Source of the DNA: Nymphaea colorata
Lineage: Eukaryota; Streptophyta; Magnoliopsida; Nymphaeales; Nymphaeaceae
NCBI RefSeq assembly: GCF_008831285.2
Contig: NC_045140.1
Coordinates: 25,314,131 to 25,378,130 of the forward strand
Direction: 5' to 3'
DNA: 64,000 nt
The notes under the pieces are model-generated. The model saw nothing but the letters and a program-made list of their open reading frames with translations, was not told the DNA's origin and did not search any database. Below are positions 1 to 12,736 of the stretch, in pieces (the stretch's first letter is position 1; each line of letters starts with the position of its first letter). The position numbers and the translations under genes were made by a program.

Positions 1-2019
1 ACAGATGAGGACAGAGGAGACTTAGGAGGTAATGTCAACTAAAGGTGTGAGAGACAAGGTTAGACTAACGGATATTAATATGACAATCATAGTCCTGAGT
101 TGAGGGTTGGCAGGTAGACTCGGTACCGGGATGTGTTTGGCTTTGGTTGTAGATCATAGGTGGGTTGATGTTCGGTGAGGCTGCATATGGCTAAAGGGTT
201 AGGGTCAAGCGATTTAACAGATATCAAGCATATTGGTTGCAATCCCACACTTGCACATGAAGTGGACACTACATGAGGGAGCAAGCTCCTGCACCCAGAA
301 TACTCAAATGAAGCATTCACCACGTATCCACTTAGTATAGACTTTCGAATATGGATGCGTGCTGTTTTTTTTTCTTATTAAATAAAAAATCTCAAGCTTC
401 ATTTTCTTCTTACCAGATCATTAGCCACCTAACTATAGGCTAAGCTTGCGGTGCAGAAGTAACAAAAGAATTCCTATGGATTCCAGGTTCTTTAATATTT
501 TACGACACACATACACATGCACACGCATATTCTTGAACAATGGGAGGTAACAGACTAAGATGTTACAGCTTGATCAAAGGCCTCAATTATTCCTCCATCA
601 ATCTACCGCCACCTCACTGGAAGATCCCTCCCAAAGCTTCGGCTTGTAACAAGGACACACCCCAGGTTCAGGAACCCTTGATTAACTCCAACTAGATGTG
701 TCAATGTGACCTACTTAGCCAAGTTTGTAGAGCCTCATTATTCCATGTCACGAACAAGTGTCTAGGTCATGAGGATTGTACATGGATCTTATTTATAAAA
801 GAATAATTTCTCACTTTTTGTTTGTAAAACCTTGGGAAAAATCTGAAAAACATTTAGAAACAATAAAACCAGCACTGTAAATACTAATAAGTTTTAAGGC
901 CATATGCGGATACATATCAATGTCAACTCTATCTCATCAAAGTCCATGCAAAAACATAGATCTTGCAATAATCAAGGAATTCAACTTAAACTTTAAAAAA
1001 CAAAAGGATGAAAGAAAAGGATGTATCAGCAAACATATTTTTTCTTTTTTTAAGATGTGAATAGAAGGATTAAAACTGCTGAAATATAAAAGCACCGATG
1101 AAAGCAAAAAGACATATTCAAAGCTTAGATAAGAGTTAAAGCACAAAGTTATGTCACAGAGAATATAAACTCGGTTTTACACATAGCTTTTCATGAATTA
1201 TTTTCGTACAAATGGGTTACACATAGCTTTCATAAAATGTTCTCGTACAAATGGGTTTACAAAAAACTAACGATATTTCTAAAAGCTTTACATGAAATAA
1301 TATTGACAAGACCCACCGCTATTTTAACAATAGCTATCCACATTCTTCGACCTGCACATTCCACATCTGCAGTGGAACGTGTCAAGACAATAACCAAAAC
1401 CCCATTATTCAAGATTCGCCATCAAGGACGCAAATGGATCACACATGGCACGGTTAAAGACATGGAGGAGTTGGAACAAAGATGATTCGGCCGTTCGGTA
1501 GCCAAAAGGACAAAACCCGCACATTGGAGCGCCCATTTTGCTTCCTACATGGTTATTGAGGGAAGCTCTAAGTATCTCGGAATCTGCTCTGGATGCAGAA
1601 GATTGGACGCTATAACGTGCGATTTTATGTCATGAGGAGCACGTAACTGCCCCGAGCTGGCTGACTATGATTTACCTGTAGCCACAAAGTTTTAACCAGA
1701 ACACTCCACAGAACCCTTAGATTGCGCCCACTCTAGTCTTTGCTGCTATCCAAGGTTCAAGGTAAAACGAAATAAACATATAATCCGATATCCGACACCG
1801 ACCATCATGTACCTTTGAGATCAAATCGGGATTCAATCACACACGAATCAAATTTCACAACAAAAAAGGGAACGGAAAAAGTGGGATAACAAGCTGTCCA
1901 TACATTTCAGGAGCAAAAAAAAAAAAAAAAAAAAAAAAATCATGAATCCCTTTGCCCAATAACGGCGACAAGAACAGATTTGAACGGAGACAGGTTTTAG
2001 ATCGGGGGAGGGAGAGTAC
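1..2019. other. Intron or 3' part of the porin gene; no further exon recognised
   Basis: If the porin gene to the right continues along the minus strand, this stretch is its second intron. I looked here on the minus strand for the next porin exon (the beta-strand region after the first hairpin) and did not find it, so it probably lies outside the window. A poly-A run of about 22 bases at 1918-1939 is a poly-T tract in the gene sense. An open frame of 82 codons at 1237-1485 on the plus strand matches nothing I know and is not called. Confidence 0.5.
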
Positions 2020-2234
2020 CAGGCCGACGGCACTGTGCGTCGAAAAAGTAAATTTCTGGTCATAGCTATAGTCCTTCGTCAGCAGATCTGAAACAACCAG
2101 AATGGGAAGACTCTAGAGATCACAAGCGGAAAACGGAGCCAAAAAAGAGCGAAGGTAAGCGGAAAAATGAAGCAAGAAACCTCACCCTTCGCCTTCTTCC
2201 CAATGTCGCCGAAGAGCCCAGGCCCCTTGGTCAT
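2020..2234 (-). CDS. Mitochondrial outer-membrane porin (VDAC), first two coding exons, partial
   Basis: VDAC forms the 19-strand beta-barrel that passes ATP, ADP and other metabolites across the mitochondrial outer membrane. Exon 1 is 2234-2186 and encodes an N-terminal helix, MTKGPGLFGDIGKKAK, which is the family's hallmark start. It ends G|GTGAGG in phase 1. Exon 2 is 2087-2020, preceded by a TTTCAG acceptor. The joined codon gives Asp and the frame reads DLLTKDYSYDQKFTFSTHSA, matching the conserved 'DLL.KDY..D.KF' segment of plant porins. The exon 2 end (CTG|GTACTC) is a weak donor and is my best guess. The remaining roughly 235 residues are not in the window. The start is fixed by homology and by the absence of an earlier in-frame ATG near it. 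The family call is strong from two short exons; the paralogue cannot be named. Confidence 0.8.
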
Positions 2235-2276
2235 CTTCAGAGAAGAGGAATGAAAACAGGAAGAAGAAAAAGGATT

Positions 2277-2365
2277 TTAGGGTTCCCCGAAGGACCTCGC
2301 AGAGCCCAAGAATGGCGGAGGCAGAGACGGAGAGAAGGGCTGCCTGTGCGCCTTGCCCTTTATTC
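2277..2365 (-). promoter_or_regulatory. Porin core promoter: TATA-like box and telo-box
   Basis: On the minus strand a TATA-like GAATAAAG lies at 2365-2358, about 125 bp upstream of the porin ATG. A telo-box (AACCCTAA) lies at 2284-2277, inside the predicted 5' leader. Telo-boxes are common in plant genes for housekeeping and translation functions. The TATA match is imperfect. Confidence 0.45.
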
Positions 2366-3551
2366 ATATGTTCGCAAGAAGAGGCCTACACGTGTTTCAG
2401 GGAGGACCGAAGTTTGACGAATCGGATTCCTTCCCGAGTCATGATTCTACTGGAATCGGTTGATTTCCGACTCGGGAAAGCTTTGGTTGGGTTCAGAGGC
2501 TCGGAGCTTTTAGGGGTTGGACCGGGGATTAGAGTGGGGAATTGTTCGTATCGTCTCGTACGTGAGTATCGGAACGGCCGGTTCACTTGGGCGGCAAGAT
2601 TCCACTGCGTTGAAGGGGTCGACGGCACCAACTGGACAGTCGTGAATCTTTTTTTTCTTTAAAAAAGAAAAAAGAAAGAAAGAAAAAATCTCAATAATTG
2701 AAAATTCCTATTACTGACAAAAATCTTTAGAGAAATTCCTGTTTAATGTTAGAGCACATATCACATCTTGGGTTTTCCTTTTCAAGGTTTGGAGACGTAA
2801 GACTGAAAAGATAACGTTAGTGCATAACACAAACGTCATACTTTCAAATGGGCGAAGATTCTTAAAATTGTGGATGACATTTGTCACATGGTTTTATTAA
2901 GTATATAACTAAAACTTGAGATAGACGATAGCTTTATACAAATATGCTCAAGTTTTGATGGTATTGAAAAAAACACTTTTAAATTTAAATTCATTTCATT
3001 CAATGAGGTGGTTAAATATTATATTCAAACTCGAGGGCCTCTTTATTAGCACTTTCAAAAGGTGTTTTTATAAAGTTTTCTGCAATACATAATGACTTTG
3101 AGGTACGACAAAGTCTTGGTGAAAAAATACACTACTTTAGAGAAACCACCAGCATCAACCTTCTTGCTTGCATCTCTTTCAGGGACTTGGCAAAAATGAA
3201 CCCAAAATCATCATCATATAGTTTTTGCACAATAGTTCATCTAGCATTGATCTTACATCTTTATAATATATTTATAAATTCAAAATCACTCGTCCTTAAC
3301 TACAACTTTTGCTAATGTAAATAAGTAAAAGCAGAACAGGTTATGTGTTGATGGGCAGCATAATAGCTTGTCGTTTTTGGAGAGGCTCATTGGCAGGGCC
3401 TTTTAATGGCCGAGACAGAAATTTTTAGTTAATGTTATTTTAAAATTTTCAAATTTTAAGGGGCAAAATTATTTATAAATAAATAAAATAAATCAAGTAA
3501 ACTGTGTGAGCAATTGCCCAGAGCGGACGTTGATAATGTGGTTCATCAAGA

Positions 3552-3945
3552 GTAAGCCTGGGCATCGGCCTAGCCCAGCTCGATAATGAGTCGGGCTTGG
3601 GTTGGTTCGACACCTGAAATTCGGCTTCAAACTTGCTCGACGATTAAAATTTGAGCCCAAGCATGAGCCCGACCCGATTAAATTAACAATGATATTTTAA
3701 TATAAAATAATAAATAAATATAATTAATCGTACTAAAATATTATATATATATATATAAATTAATAAAATAAATATTAAAAATTATCAAGCCCACTCAAAC
3801 TTATCAGACCCACCCAGACTTATCGAGCCCACATAAGCCGGCCCGATAAATTATTGGGCCGGTCCGGTGCCATTTTTTTCGTGCCAAGCTTGGCCCAAGT
3901 CGGGCTGAATACCGACTAGCGGCCCAGTCCAGTGCCCAAGCTTCT
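3552..3945. mobile_element. hAT-like MITE with imperfect terminal inverted repeats
   Basis: The left end reads AAGCCTGGGCATCGGCC and the complement of the right end reads AAGCTTGGGCACTGGAC. The inside is rich in GCCCGA/TCGGGC motifs around an AT-rich middle. Degenerate 'GGGCCGGGC' elements of this kind are common non-autonomous transposons in plants. I could not see a clean target duplication. Confidence 0.5.
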
Positions 3946-5070
3946 ATGCTAGTGGGTATGATGCACATGACACCCAGTGCGCCTCAAATATAGATTTTAA
4001 ACCCGAATAAGAACTGTATTAAATATGGTAATAGTCTGGATCGTGTTTTAAGATGCATATCAGTTCTTACGTTGTTCATATTGGTTGTGACCTCATGTTC
4101 GGATTAGCATCTCATGTGATACCATTCTTATTGAGTGCTAATAATCTTAACTATAAGAATGATATATATATATATATAGCTTTTATTTGTCTTCCGTGTC
4201 GGCTGATTCTTTTGACAGGGAGAACAAAAGTCAATGAATTTTTTTCCATAAGGGGAAAAAGTTGCGAGAAATCGATGTCTCTGTTTGTTCGTATCGGAAA
4301 TAGTCAGCTAAGCTAAAAGTAAGCAAGATCAAACACGCAAAAATAAAGTTCTAACTGGAAATAAATATACAATATCTAATAGAATAGCTTATCTCGCTGG
4401 ACTCATTGAGATGCTAAATAATATGCGCATTTTCTGTAATGACAACACTTAATGCACAATATCTTATTAACATTGTTTTGCACGGACGCAAGTTTGAAAT
4501 CTCAATTAGAAACTAAGACGACGGTGAGGGTCTAGGATAATTCCCTTCTTTATAAGTATGTATATACATTTGACTTGATGAAATAAATTTTCATCGTATT
4601 TAGTACAAGGAGACCAATTTTTCTTGTAATATCATCAAAAGTATGTTTTTTCCAAAATTACCTGTCCTATGACTATATGGCAAATGTTCTCGCCTTGATT
4701 CAACAAGCCGATCACTAGCATAATTAGTTACTGGCAATATGTTCATGTTCGAAATCAACTATTCGAGTATATATGAAGAAAAACATGTCGAGATAACTGA
4801 TGCCAACATTAGGGAATAGTGTTTCGGATTACCTTATATAAATATATGAGAAAATGGATTCATATCGGATTTGTTACAGCAGAAACTGATAAAGAATCAC
4901 CAAAATATATCATGCTTAAGGTTTTAATTGCTTCATTAACATATGACCCGAATGGCATGCCCTAATAGATATCAAGTCGGCTAAGCTCAAGAAGGGCAAA
5001 ATCTTATGATTAGCCATGTATAATATGTCACATGAAACTCACTACTTGTACTTCAACATGTGGAGAATGT

Positions 5071-5560
5071 AGGGCTGCACAACAAGCCGAGTCAACTCGG
5101 GTTCGACTCAAACTCACTCAAGAAAACTCGGCTCATGGTCGACTCGTTTATAAATGAGCCAAGTTCGATATAATAAAGATAGTCGAAACGATAAACAAGT
5201 TAAGTTTGAGTTTCAGGAGCTCGACTCTTTTGTATTCGAGTCGACTCACAAACTGACATTCTATATAATATTTCTAAAACCGGTTCACCAAATCACTGGG
5301 TTTAACTTCTAGGGCAAAAACAAATTTTCACAAGTTACATGAGTCAATGCTTACATGAGTTAAACAAGTTAATGTTTACACGAGTTAACGCAAAAATGAG
5401 ATAAATGTGTTAAGGAGTCGAGTTCAATTTTGTGTATTCGAGTCGAGCTTGAGCTTACTATAAGGAGCTCGACTCAAGTTCAAGCCCAGCTCGAGTTTTT
5501 TGAGCTGGGTTGAGCTCGAGCTGGTAAAATTCGGGCTCGACTCAGCTGGTGTGGAGCCCA
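5071..5560. mobile_element. Foldback/hAT-like MITE rich in GAGTCGA motifs
   Basis: The left end (AGGGCTGCACAACAAGCCGA) resembles the complement of the right end (TGGGCTCCACACCAGCTGAG). The interior repeats GAGTCGA/TCGACTC on both strands. This matches the very common plant element type that starts 'GGGGTGTACACGAGCCGAG'. No target duplication was identified. Confidence 0.5.
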
Positions 5561-8295
5561 TTCTAAAAGACTTTTCAAGACGAAGGAGTTGACTATTTTA
5601 GGATAGGATATTCCGATTTCCTGGAGATATATAGAAGTTCCTCTCGAGTTGCCACCAAATATGAAACCCTGAGAGGGTGTATTGGAAATAAGAACACTAA
5701 GACAATGTTCTATGAACCGAATGGTGACTCTTTCAAGGTTATTTGGCAAGAAGAACGCTAAGACAATGCCGGCACTTTCCTGTCGCCAAATTCCACCAAA
5801 AGGAACCTCTCTATCTTGCATATTAACTCATACAAATCTTTCAGCGCATAAAATTCTTCCTCCAATATTTCTAAGTTGCTTCACGCGCGATTGGATTTTG
5901 ACATGAAAGATGATATATACTAAGAGAAACAATAATATTGATAGAAATGGTTCTCTAGGCGTTCATTAATGAACTGAATACCCCTAAATGAACAAGTTAA
6001 CTTTTTATTTTTTAATTTTTACGATGAATACATAAACTTTTTCCATGAACTATATATCATAGAGGAAAACTTTCTTCAAAACATCTTACGTCTATAATAA
6101 GCCCGTTGAAAAAGATAAAAGATAGATGAGACATTGGTGCAAGGGAATGTGTCATGGATAAGGAACCATGCAAAGTGGGGTTCGAGTTCAAAGATCGATG
6201 TGGCTGTCAACTTCAAGTGCAAAAAAGGGGTTGATTCCTCATGAAATTGTCTGGACTCTTCACTTGGTTCCAATCAACGAATCATTCATCAGTTCCATAT
6301 CAATGCTCCCTTGTCCTCAGTTCTTGTTGTTCTTTTGTGCGCGTTTCTTTTCTTTTTCTGGTTCCTTCCCTCTGATTCTTGAAGTGGGTTCTTTTTGACT
6401 TGCCCAGCTTTTGGTCGAGCTGAACAAAAGGCAATTTGGCTTCATTATGGACTCTTCTCTCGTTCATAGAAAGGGAGGACCCAGCTCAAAGCGCGTCGGC
6501 GTCGACCCATATAAACAGCAGTTCAACTTATAATACTTTTTAAAGGAATCCACGTCCCTGTCCATAAGATATACGCGCGTTTACAAACACGTAAAGACTA
6601 AACGATTGAGCTTAAGTCTCTGTCTCTCTTTCTCCCTCTCTCTGTCTTTCTTTCTTCTCCATGATCAACCTGTAATCGTGGGAAAAATCTGCAATATTGT
6701 TGAATGAATATTCAACACGCATGGAAATTTTGCTGATAACCGCATACTTTTGATCATGTTTTTGATCTAAAATAAGCATGCAATTGTACCATGTTTATAT
6801 GAAAGCATGGTTAGTATAGAATATCATATGACTTTGGTGTTTCAAGGTATTCGACATATACATTAGCATGAAATATGCATAAACTGGCTAAAAATTTTGA
6901 TGTACTAAGTTGAAACTGGGGCTCGAATTCCTCTTTTGAGCGCGTACATGAGCACTTTGAAGCCTTGTATGATAAACTAGGCAAAACTTTCGCAATGTGA
7001 TCGGTTTTACTCTATTTTTTTTTTCATCAAACATGGCAAAAGTTCTGCCCTTTTTAACTACTCTTTTTCCATTTAATAGTTATTCGATTTTCTTTTTTCT
7101 CTGTGAGGAGGGAAAAAGAATTCTGTTTAGGCTAAAGCATATCTTCTTCTAAAGACCTGCGCAGTACTTCATAATTAAACATGAGAAGGGTTTTCGTTGT
7201 TTTGTATTTCCATCAAACCAAACATGGCAAATGTTTTGCCTTGAATGAAACGGCGAGCCTCTTGTGTTTCTCAACCGATTCACATACATAAACTGCCTTT
7301 TGTTCTTACCAAACAACATATGTGAAAGATGTAGCAAACCAATTGTTCATCGAAAGAAATGTAGGTCCAATTGGTATAATCTTCAAACAAAATCCTCAAT
7401 CCATCTTTTTTCCTTTTCTTGTTCCTTCTGTTTAGACTTAACGCAAATCGAACAATATAAGCCAAAAATGTCAACTTCCGACTCGCTTACAATGGCGGCC
7501 ATAATTTGTCAACAGCATCATTATTGGCTGTTGAGATACTTATCTACTTTGTCATTTATCTTAGGCGAAAGTTAGATCCTGTCCTGCCCATCTGCTTCTT
7601 ACTATTCCTTTCTAAAAATCTTTAGTAGCTGATCTACATGGCTAAATCAAAGCACCATCCTGCAGGGTCATCTTCTCACCTACTTTTCCGCGTTCCCCTG
7701 CATCGTCATCTGTTTCTTGTTTGTTCCTGAGCTTAACAATTCATTAATTAGTTCTCTTCAGTTTTTCTTCTTTTCGCCTGAAGATTTCCAGGAATCACAA
7801 TCAGGAAACTATCTGCTTACCAAGTCTGACTGGAACGAACTCTTTTGATTAAGTTAATTGAGTTATTGCAAAATGTCTTGGTTTCATTTGCTGACAAGCG
7901 TCATACTTGTGTGCATGCCACTAAAATAATAAAGATGGATGGAGTAATAGTGTTTATGTTTAAATATTCAAGATTCAAGAGCCAGCTTCCTTGAATGCCA
8001 CGCTTCTTTCACGTAAGTTAAATAACATTCTCGATTGAAATGTAGGTTTGACCATCACTGCGTCGAGTTGGTCGATTAGGTACGCAGGAACATCATCAGA
8101 AACGTCTGTTTCCTGTATCTTTCTTGTCACCAAGAAGGTCTTCTAGAAGCAGTAAAACACAAGCAGTTAGGATTAGATAGTCATGATCGAGCAGTAAGCT
8201 TGTTAAGACAATTACATCTCCAGTAAACTTCCTCCAATTATTCTGCAGGGAGAGAGGGAGAGAAAGAAAGAGAGAAATTGTTTATATGGAAGGCC

Positions 8296-8480
8296 TAGAA
8301 GCAGTGGCGGAGTTGTGGTTGCTGTGGGAAATTGTCTACAATGCTCACAAAATTCATTTATTTACATATAGAGATTTCTTTAGTTTTTATTTATTTTTAT
8401 ATATGAGTGCCCTTCAAGTTTGAATTTTCAAGTAATAGTGCTGCTTAATTAGAAATTTTTATCTCCACCCTTCTTAGAAG
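8296..8480. repeat. Dispersed 'GGCGGAG' repeat, copy 1
   Basis: Starts AGTGGCGGAGTTGTGG and passes through TTTATTTACATATAGAG and GAGTGCCCTTCAAG. The same order of motifs recurs at 8578-8760 and 10405-10620, so the three are diverged copies of one plant repeat family, in the same orientation. Confidence 0.5.
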
Positions 8481-8577
8481 GCCACAGCCACCCCACTTCC
8501 CCATGTCTTATTATATGGAAGGCCGAAGCCTCCTCTCCCTTCTTCCTGGTGGAGGGTCCAATGATACTTCAGGAAAT

Positions 8578-8760
8578 GGCAGAACCACTTGGAAGCCGCG
8601 TGGGCAGTTGCCCACACCAACCTCATACCAATTCTTTATTTTGATATTGATGTATTCAGTTTTTTACTCATTTTACATATAGTGGTGTCCCTCAAGGTAC
8701 AGGAGATTTTGAATTAGTGTCTCATAACTTAAATTTCTTAGCTCTTTTCGAATGTAGGTG
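8578..8760. repeat. Dispersed 'GGCGGAG' repeat, copy 2
   Basis: Starts GGCAGAACCACTTGGAAG, then GTGGGCAGTTGCCCACAC, an ATTTTACATATAGTGGTG tract, then a GTGTCTCATAACTTAAATTT-like end. It shares its order of motifs with the copies at 8296 and 10405. Confidence 0.5.
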
Positions 8761-9689
8761 GAAAGCAGGACACCCTTCAACTATAACGCAACATATTGAC
8801 TATTTGCAGTTCAGAAGAAGAATAACGTTCACCAACTCCATTAGTTATGCTACGGCCCTTTAAGACTAGAGATTGTTGGATATCCAAGATTAATTAATTG
8901 AGTCGACCCATGAAGATTGAATCATGGTTTTTCACCTAGCTATCATCCCAGCTTTGAGAATCAACAAACCAGCTTCATGGCAACCAACTTAAATTGGAAT
9001 TGTATCGACTAGAAGCTGTTCTCTGAAATGACATTTTTTAGCGACCGACCGTTTCAGAGATCGTAGTTTCTTGGCAACTACGAAAAATAAAGAATGCATG
9101 GCGTAATGGTCTTATGATAACATCACAATTGTTTGCTAAAGTTTTTATTCTGCAGTGTTTGGAAAACGACCCTAAATCTCAGATTCATAGTGCATCTCGG
9201 TCCCCGGCCCATTTTTCCGGTCTGTTCTTTTCATATTAATATAAAAAAGCACCAGGTTGTCTCTATCAGTTTTCTGAAGTTGCATTTCTATAATCAAATT
9301 TAAGAAACTTCCAAGCGCCAAGTTCAGTTGCGTCTGTTACAAAAAAAAAATTGCTTTGCAATCTTGGATTTGTGCAGGTTAAGCAACTGTAGTTGCCGAT
9401 GCAAAAGAAAATAATAATATTCATATCAAATAGTCAACAACGAAGGCGACGGTCTGACCTGGTAGTCGGCCGTACAAGCTCCTGCTGGTAAACAGTACAA
9501 ACTCCATTGTCACATTATAGCCAACATTTCAGGACGCACAGTTTTGTTTTAGCAATGCTTCATTTACACGGTTTTGTGCCAGGTAAAGGCGATCCATTCA
9601 TGGGTTGGTAGTAATTGATTTTCAGAGTTCTTGTTACTTTTGGCTATCCTTTCACGTGCACCATTCATTCAGTGACCTACACGTACTTA

Positions 9690-9857
9690 CGAATGAACTT
9701 ATTATATATATATATATATATATTACACATACATGTATTATATACATGCAAATATGTTATACATATTATATGTACATGTATATTATATATATACATAGTA
9801 TGTGTATATGGATATATATTATAATGTCATATATATGTGTTATTATAACATACTAAA

Positions 9858-9897
<40 letters not shown>

Positions 9898-10260
9898 ACA
9901 TTGTATTATATATGTTAACATATTAATATATGTATGTTAATATTATGTGTATACATATACGTCATATATTATTGTATGTAACGCATATACTATAATATAT
10001 AGTACAACATATTAGATATGTATATATGTTATATACATGTATTATACAACACTCTATTATAACATATCATGTGTTATCATATAGTATATATTATATATAT
10101 GTATTATTATACATATACCATGTGTAGTATGTGCATTGAATATGTATACGACATATAGCCTCCATCAACAATAAGAGTCAACAACCCTAAAGCTGAAGCT
10201 ACATAAAATTAGAGATCAGCCTTGGCCTGCAGTTACTTATATATATATATATATATATAA
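9690..10260. repeat. TA-rich microsatellite and dyad-rich tract
   Basis: About 450 bp of almost pure A/T alternation with scattered TATGTA/TACATA units, including an (AT)n run at about 9860-9895. A shorter (AT)n run lies at about 10238-10258. It can fold on itself in many registers. Open frames crossing it are only repeats of Tyr/Ile/Thr codons and are not genes. Confidence 0.85.
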
Positions 10261-10404
10261 AGCGAGAGGGAGAAATTGGTAGATGCTAAATAAGTAAGTA
10301 TATGATATACAGATGTGAAATCATTTCAACCCTTCCTTTTTTTCAAATCATTAGTTTGAGAAAAATCAAAGAAAAAAAAATGATAGGATATGCACAAACA
10401 TTTG

Positions 10405-10620
10405 GGCAAGGCCAGCAGAGCTAAGGGGGAAAGTCATTTAATATATAAAAAAATTGAGTGATTTTTTTTTTTACCCTTCTAAAAGGAAAATGTGTAGAGC
10501 CAGTTGCCAACAAGTCTGCCCAAATTCTTTTATCTACATATTTGTTCTCAATTATTTATTTATATATTAGTGTCCTTCGGCTCTAAATCTTTTTGAATTG
10601 TGTCCCTCAGCAACAATTTG
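10405..10620. repeat. Dispersed 'GGCGGAG' repeat, copy 3
   Basis: A more decayed copy of the family at 8296 and 8578: AAGTCTGCCCAAATTCTTTT, then ATCTACATATTTGTTCTC, then GTGTCCTTCGG and GTGTCCCTCAG blocks in the same order. Confidence 0.4.
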
Positions 10621-12736
10621 GGACTTTGCCACTATGTATATAATATGGTCGGTAACATTTCACCTTTTTATATCTCTAGAAATCAATCAACCACAACCAC
10701 AAGAGAGCAAAGGCCACTCATCGATTTCTATATATATATATATAAAGGTGAAATGTACGCGACCATAATAACAAATAATTAGGCCACTCAATTCTTCCTA
10801 CTTTCTACTTAAAAAGGTGAAATGTGGCACGCACACACTCATGTATTATTAGTAAAGTAGGAAATTAGAAACAGAATCCAGATACCACCTAATTAATGCT
10901 TGCAATTTAATTGCTCATGGAAACTATACATTGCACAGAGCTTGGCAATGTTATCATAGATTAGAAACACTCTTATCCGGAGTACTTTAGCCGTCACATC
11001 TTGCGCCTCACATCGTTATCCCCGTTACCACATAAAAGACGTGAGAAAGGAAGTCAAGTTGTGAAAGAAGATTCAAATCATCCCAAACTCTGCATTATTT
11101 TAATCACGTAAGGACAACACCAGTATTAAAAATGCTGGTGCCCGGTTGGTATCGGACCAGTACTCGTTGAATACATGCTAAATAGGCCTTGGCTTGCATA
11201 GGTAATGTGCCTATCATTTCAATAATTTGGACGGCATCCGAACGCAAGAGATTGGTAGGTGGCTACAACATTCTGCAAAAAGAAGTAGTAAACTATAGCC
11301 TTAGCTTGCGTGACGAATATGTCTTTCATTTCAGAAAGAAGTGGGCATCCTCTTTGTTTCTCCCGTTTCAACAAAGACCATTAAGATGGGACCCAAACTT
11401 AAACTGCAATTTATAGGTTTCGATATGTGGGACTACCAGAGTAGATTATGCAAAGCCAACCCCACGAAGTCCCCACCCGGCCATTTAACGGGGGTTCAGC
11501 TAGTTGGTGACCATACATTGGACGGCGTTTACATACCACCAGCCACACCTCTCTCCCAGTACTACTCATACATCATGTTCGGTATATCAAATGATACCGA
11601 TTCTAAAACTTCTTCATTGAAGATTCTTCATTATTGTTCGGATGGACGTGTAACTCGAGCAACAAATTTTTCAGTAGCCACCGACGCTTTAATCTGATGG
11701 GAACGGTTGGATGCCTTGGAACGTAGGGACGTCTACCCAACACAAAAGCCTTCCATGGATCTTGAGAACACGACGGAGTAAAATGTTGACGCTTATTTTT
11801 GTACTGTTCTTTGTTGTCCAACACTTGTTCCCACAGCAGAAGGAAATGGAAAAATCAAGGAGATTCTCGATCTCCAGTTGCTTTCTTGAACGTTTCAGAA
11901 AGGCACCATCCGACGTCGTTCCCTTCTCCGATCTAACAAAAAGAAGCATTAGCAACGCGCGTTACACCAAGACTGGTTAGATGTGAGCGAGCTGAGCCAA
12001 GTCCACTGTGCTAACCAACCACACACTGTTGTTTAAACTCGCTGTCACATTACATCAGGCGTGAACTTTCACACTGACCTAAAAGAATCTGGGATCATGA
12101 CAGCAGAACAACACACCACCATGAAAACTTCCAGAAGGCTCACTCCACGCATTCACCCCACAGACACTCTGCACAAGTGTCCCTCTATGATCTCTGTGCT
12201 CCTTCAAACGTCACTAGCTTGAAATGATCCACAGTAATGACGTTTTTGCAACTCATGACAGCACCCAACAACCTTTAATTCACAGCCTCAAGAGCGGAAC
12301 GATGATCTTCTCTCCACCTTCTTCTCAGCCGTTTCTTTTGACCATTTTCACTAATATGTTGCCTTCCATTAAAAAGACCGCCAGCACTAAAGTGACAGTT
12401 GGGACTTGGACGGACCACCCAAAAAACGGAGTAAGACTTGGAAAGCCAAACCCATATATTACAAAGAAGAAGCCAGCTCGCCGGAAAACAACCAAACAGG
12501 CGCCGGGAAACCACTTCCGGCACAAAAAGGAGAGGCCAGGAGGGGGCTTCTCTGAGTAGACCAGACAAAAGAAGGCAAAAACAGAAAAACAATTACAGGA
12601 TTCTCTTTGTTACACGTATTTACATCTTTCATGTTTCAACGCCAGAAACGCTTCGTTTTTTTCCTTTTTTCTTTTTTCGGTTCAGTATTTTTTTTTTCTT
12701 TTCTTCTTTGGATGTATCCGCACCGTCAGATATTGA

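Larger units (their letters stand above)
2370..12736. other. Gene-poor, repeat-rich interval
   Basis: I find no convincing protein-coding gene in this 10-kb stretch; open frames here are short, lack homology and show no matching splice sites. It holds two foldback/MITE-like elements, three copies of a dispersed repeat and a TA-rich microsatellite block, listed separately. The parts 5600-8290 and 10640-12700 show nothing I recognise. Confidence 0.5.

Noticed and set aside
9605..9856. Tyr/Ile-rich frames over the TA tract
   Set aside because: Pure microsatellite translation.
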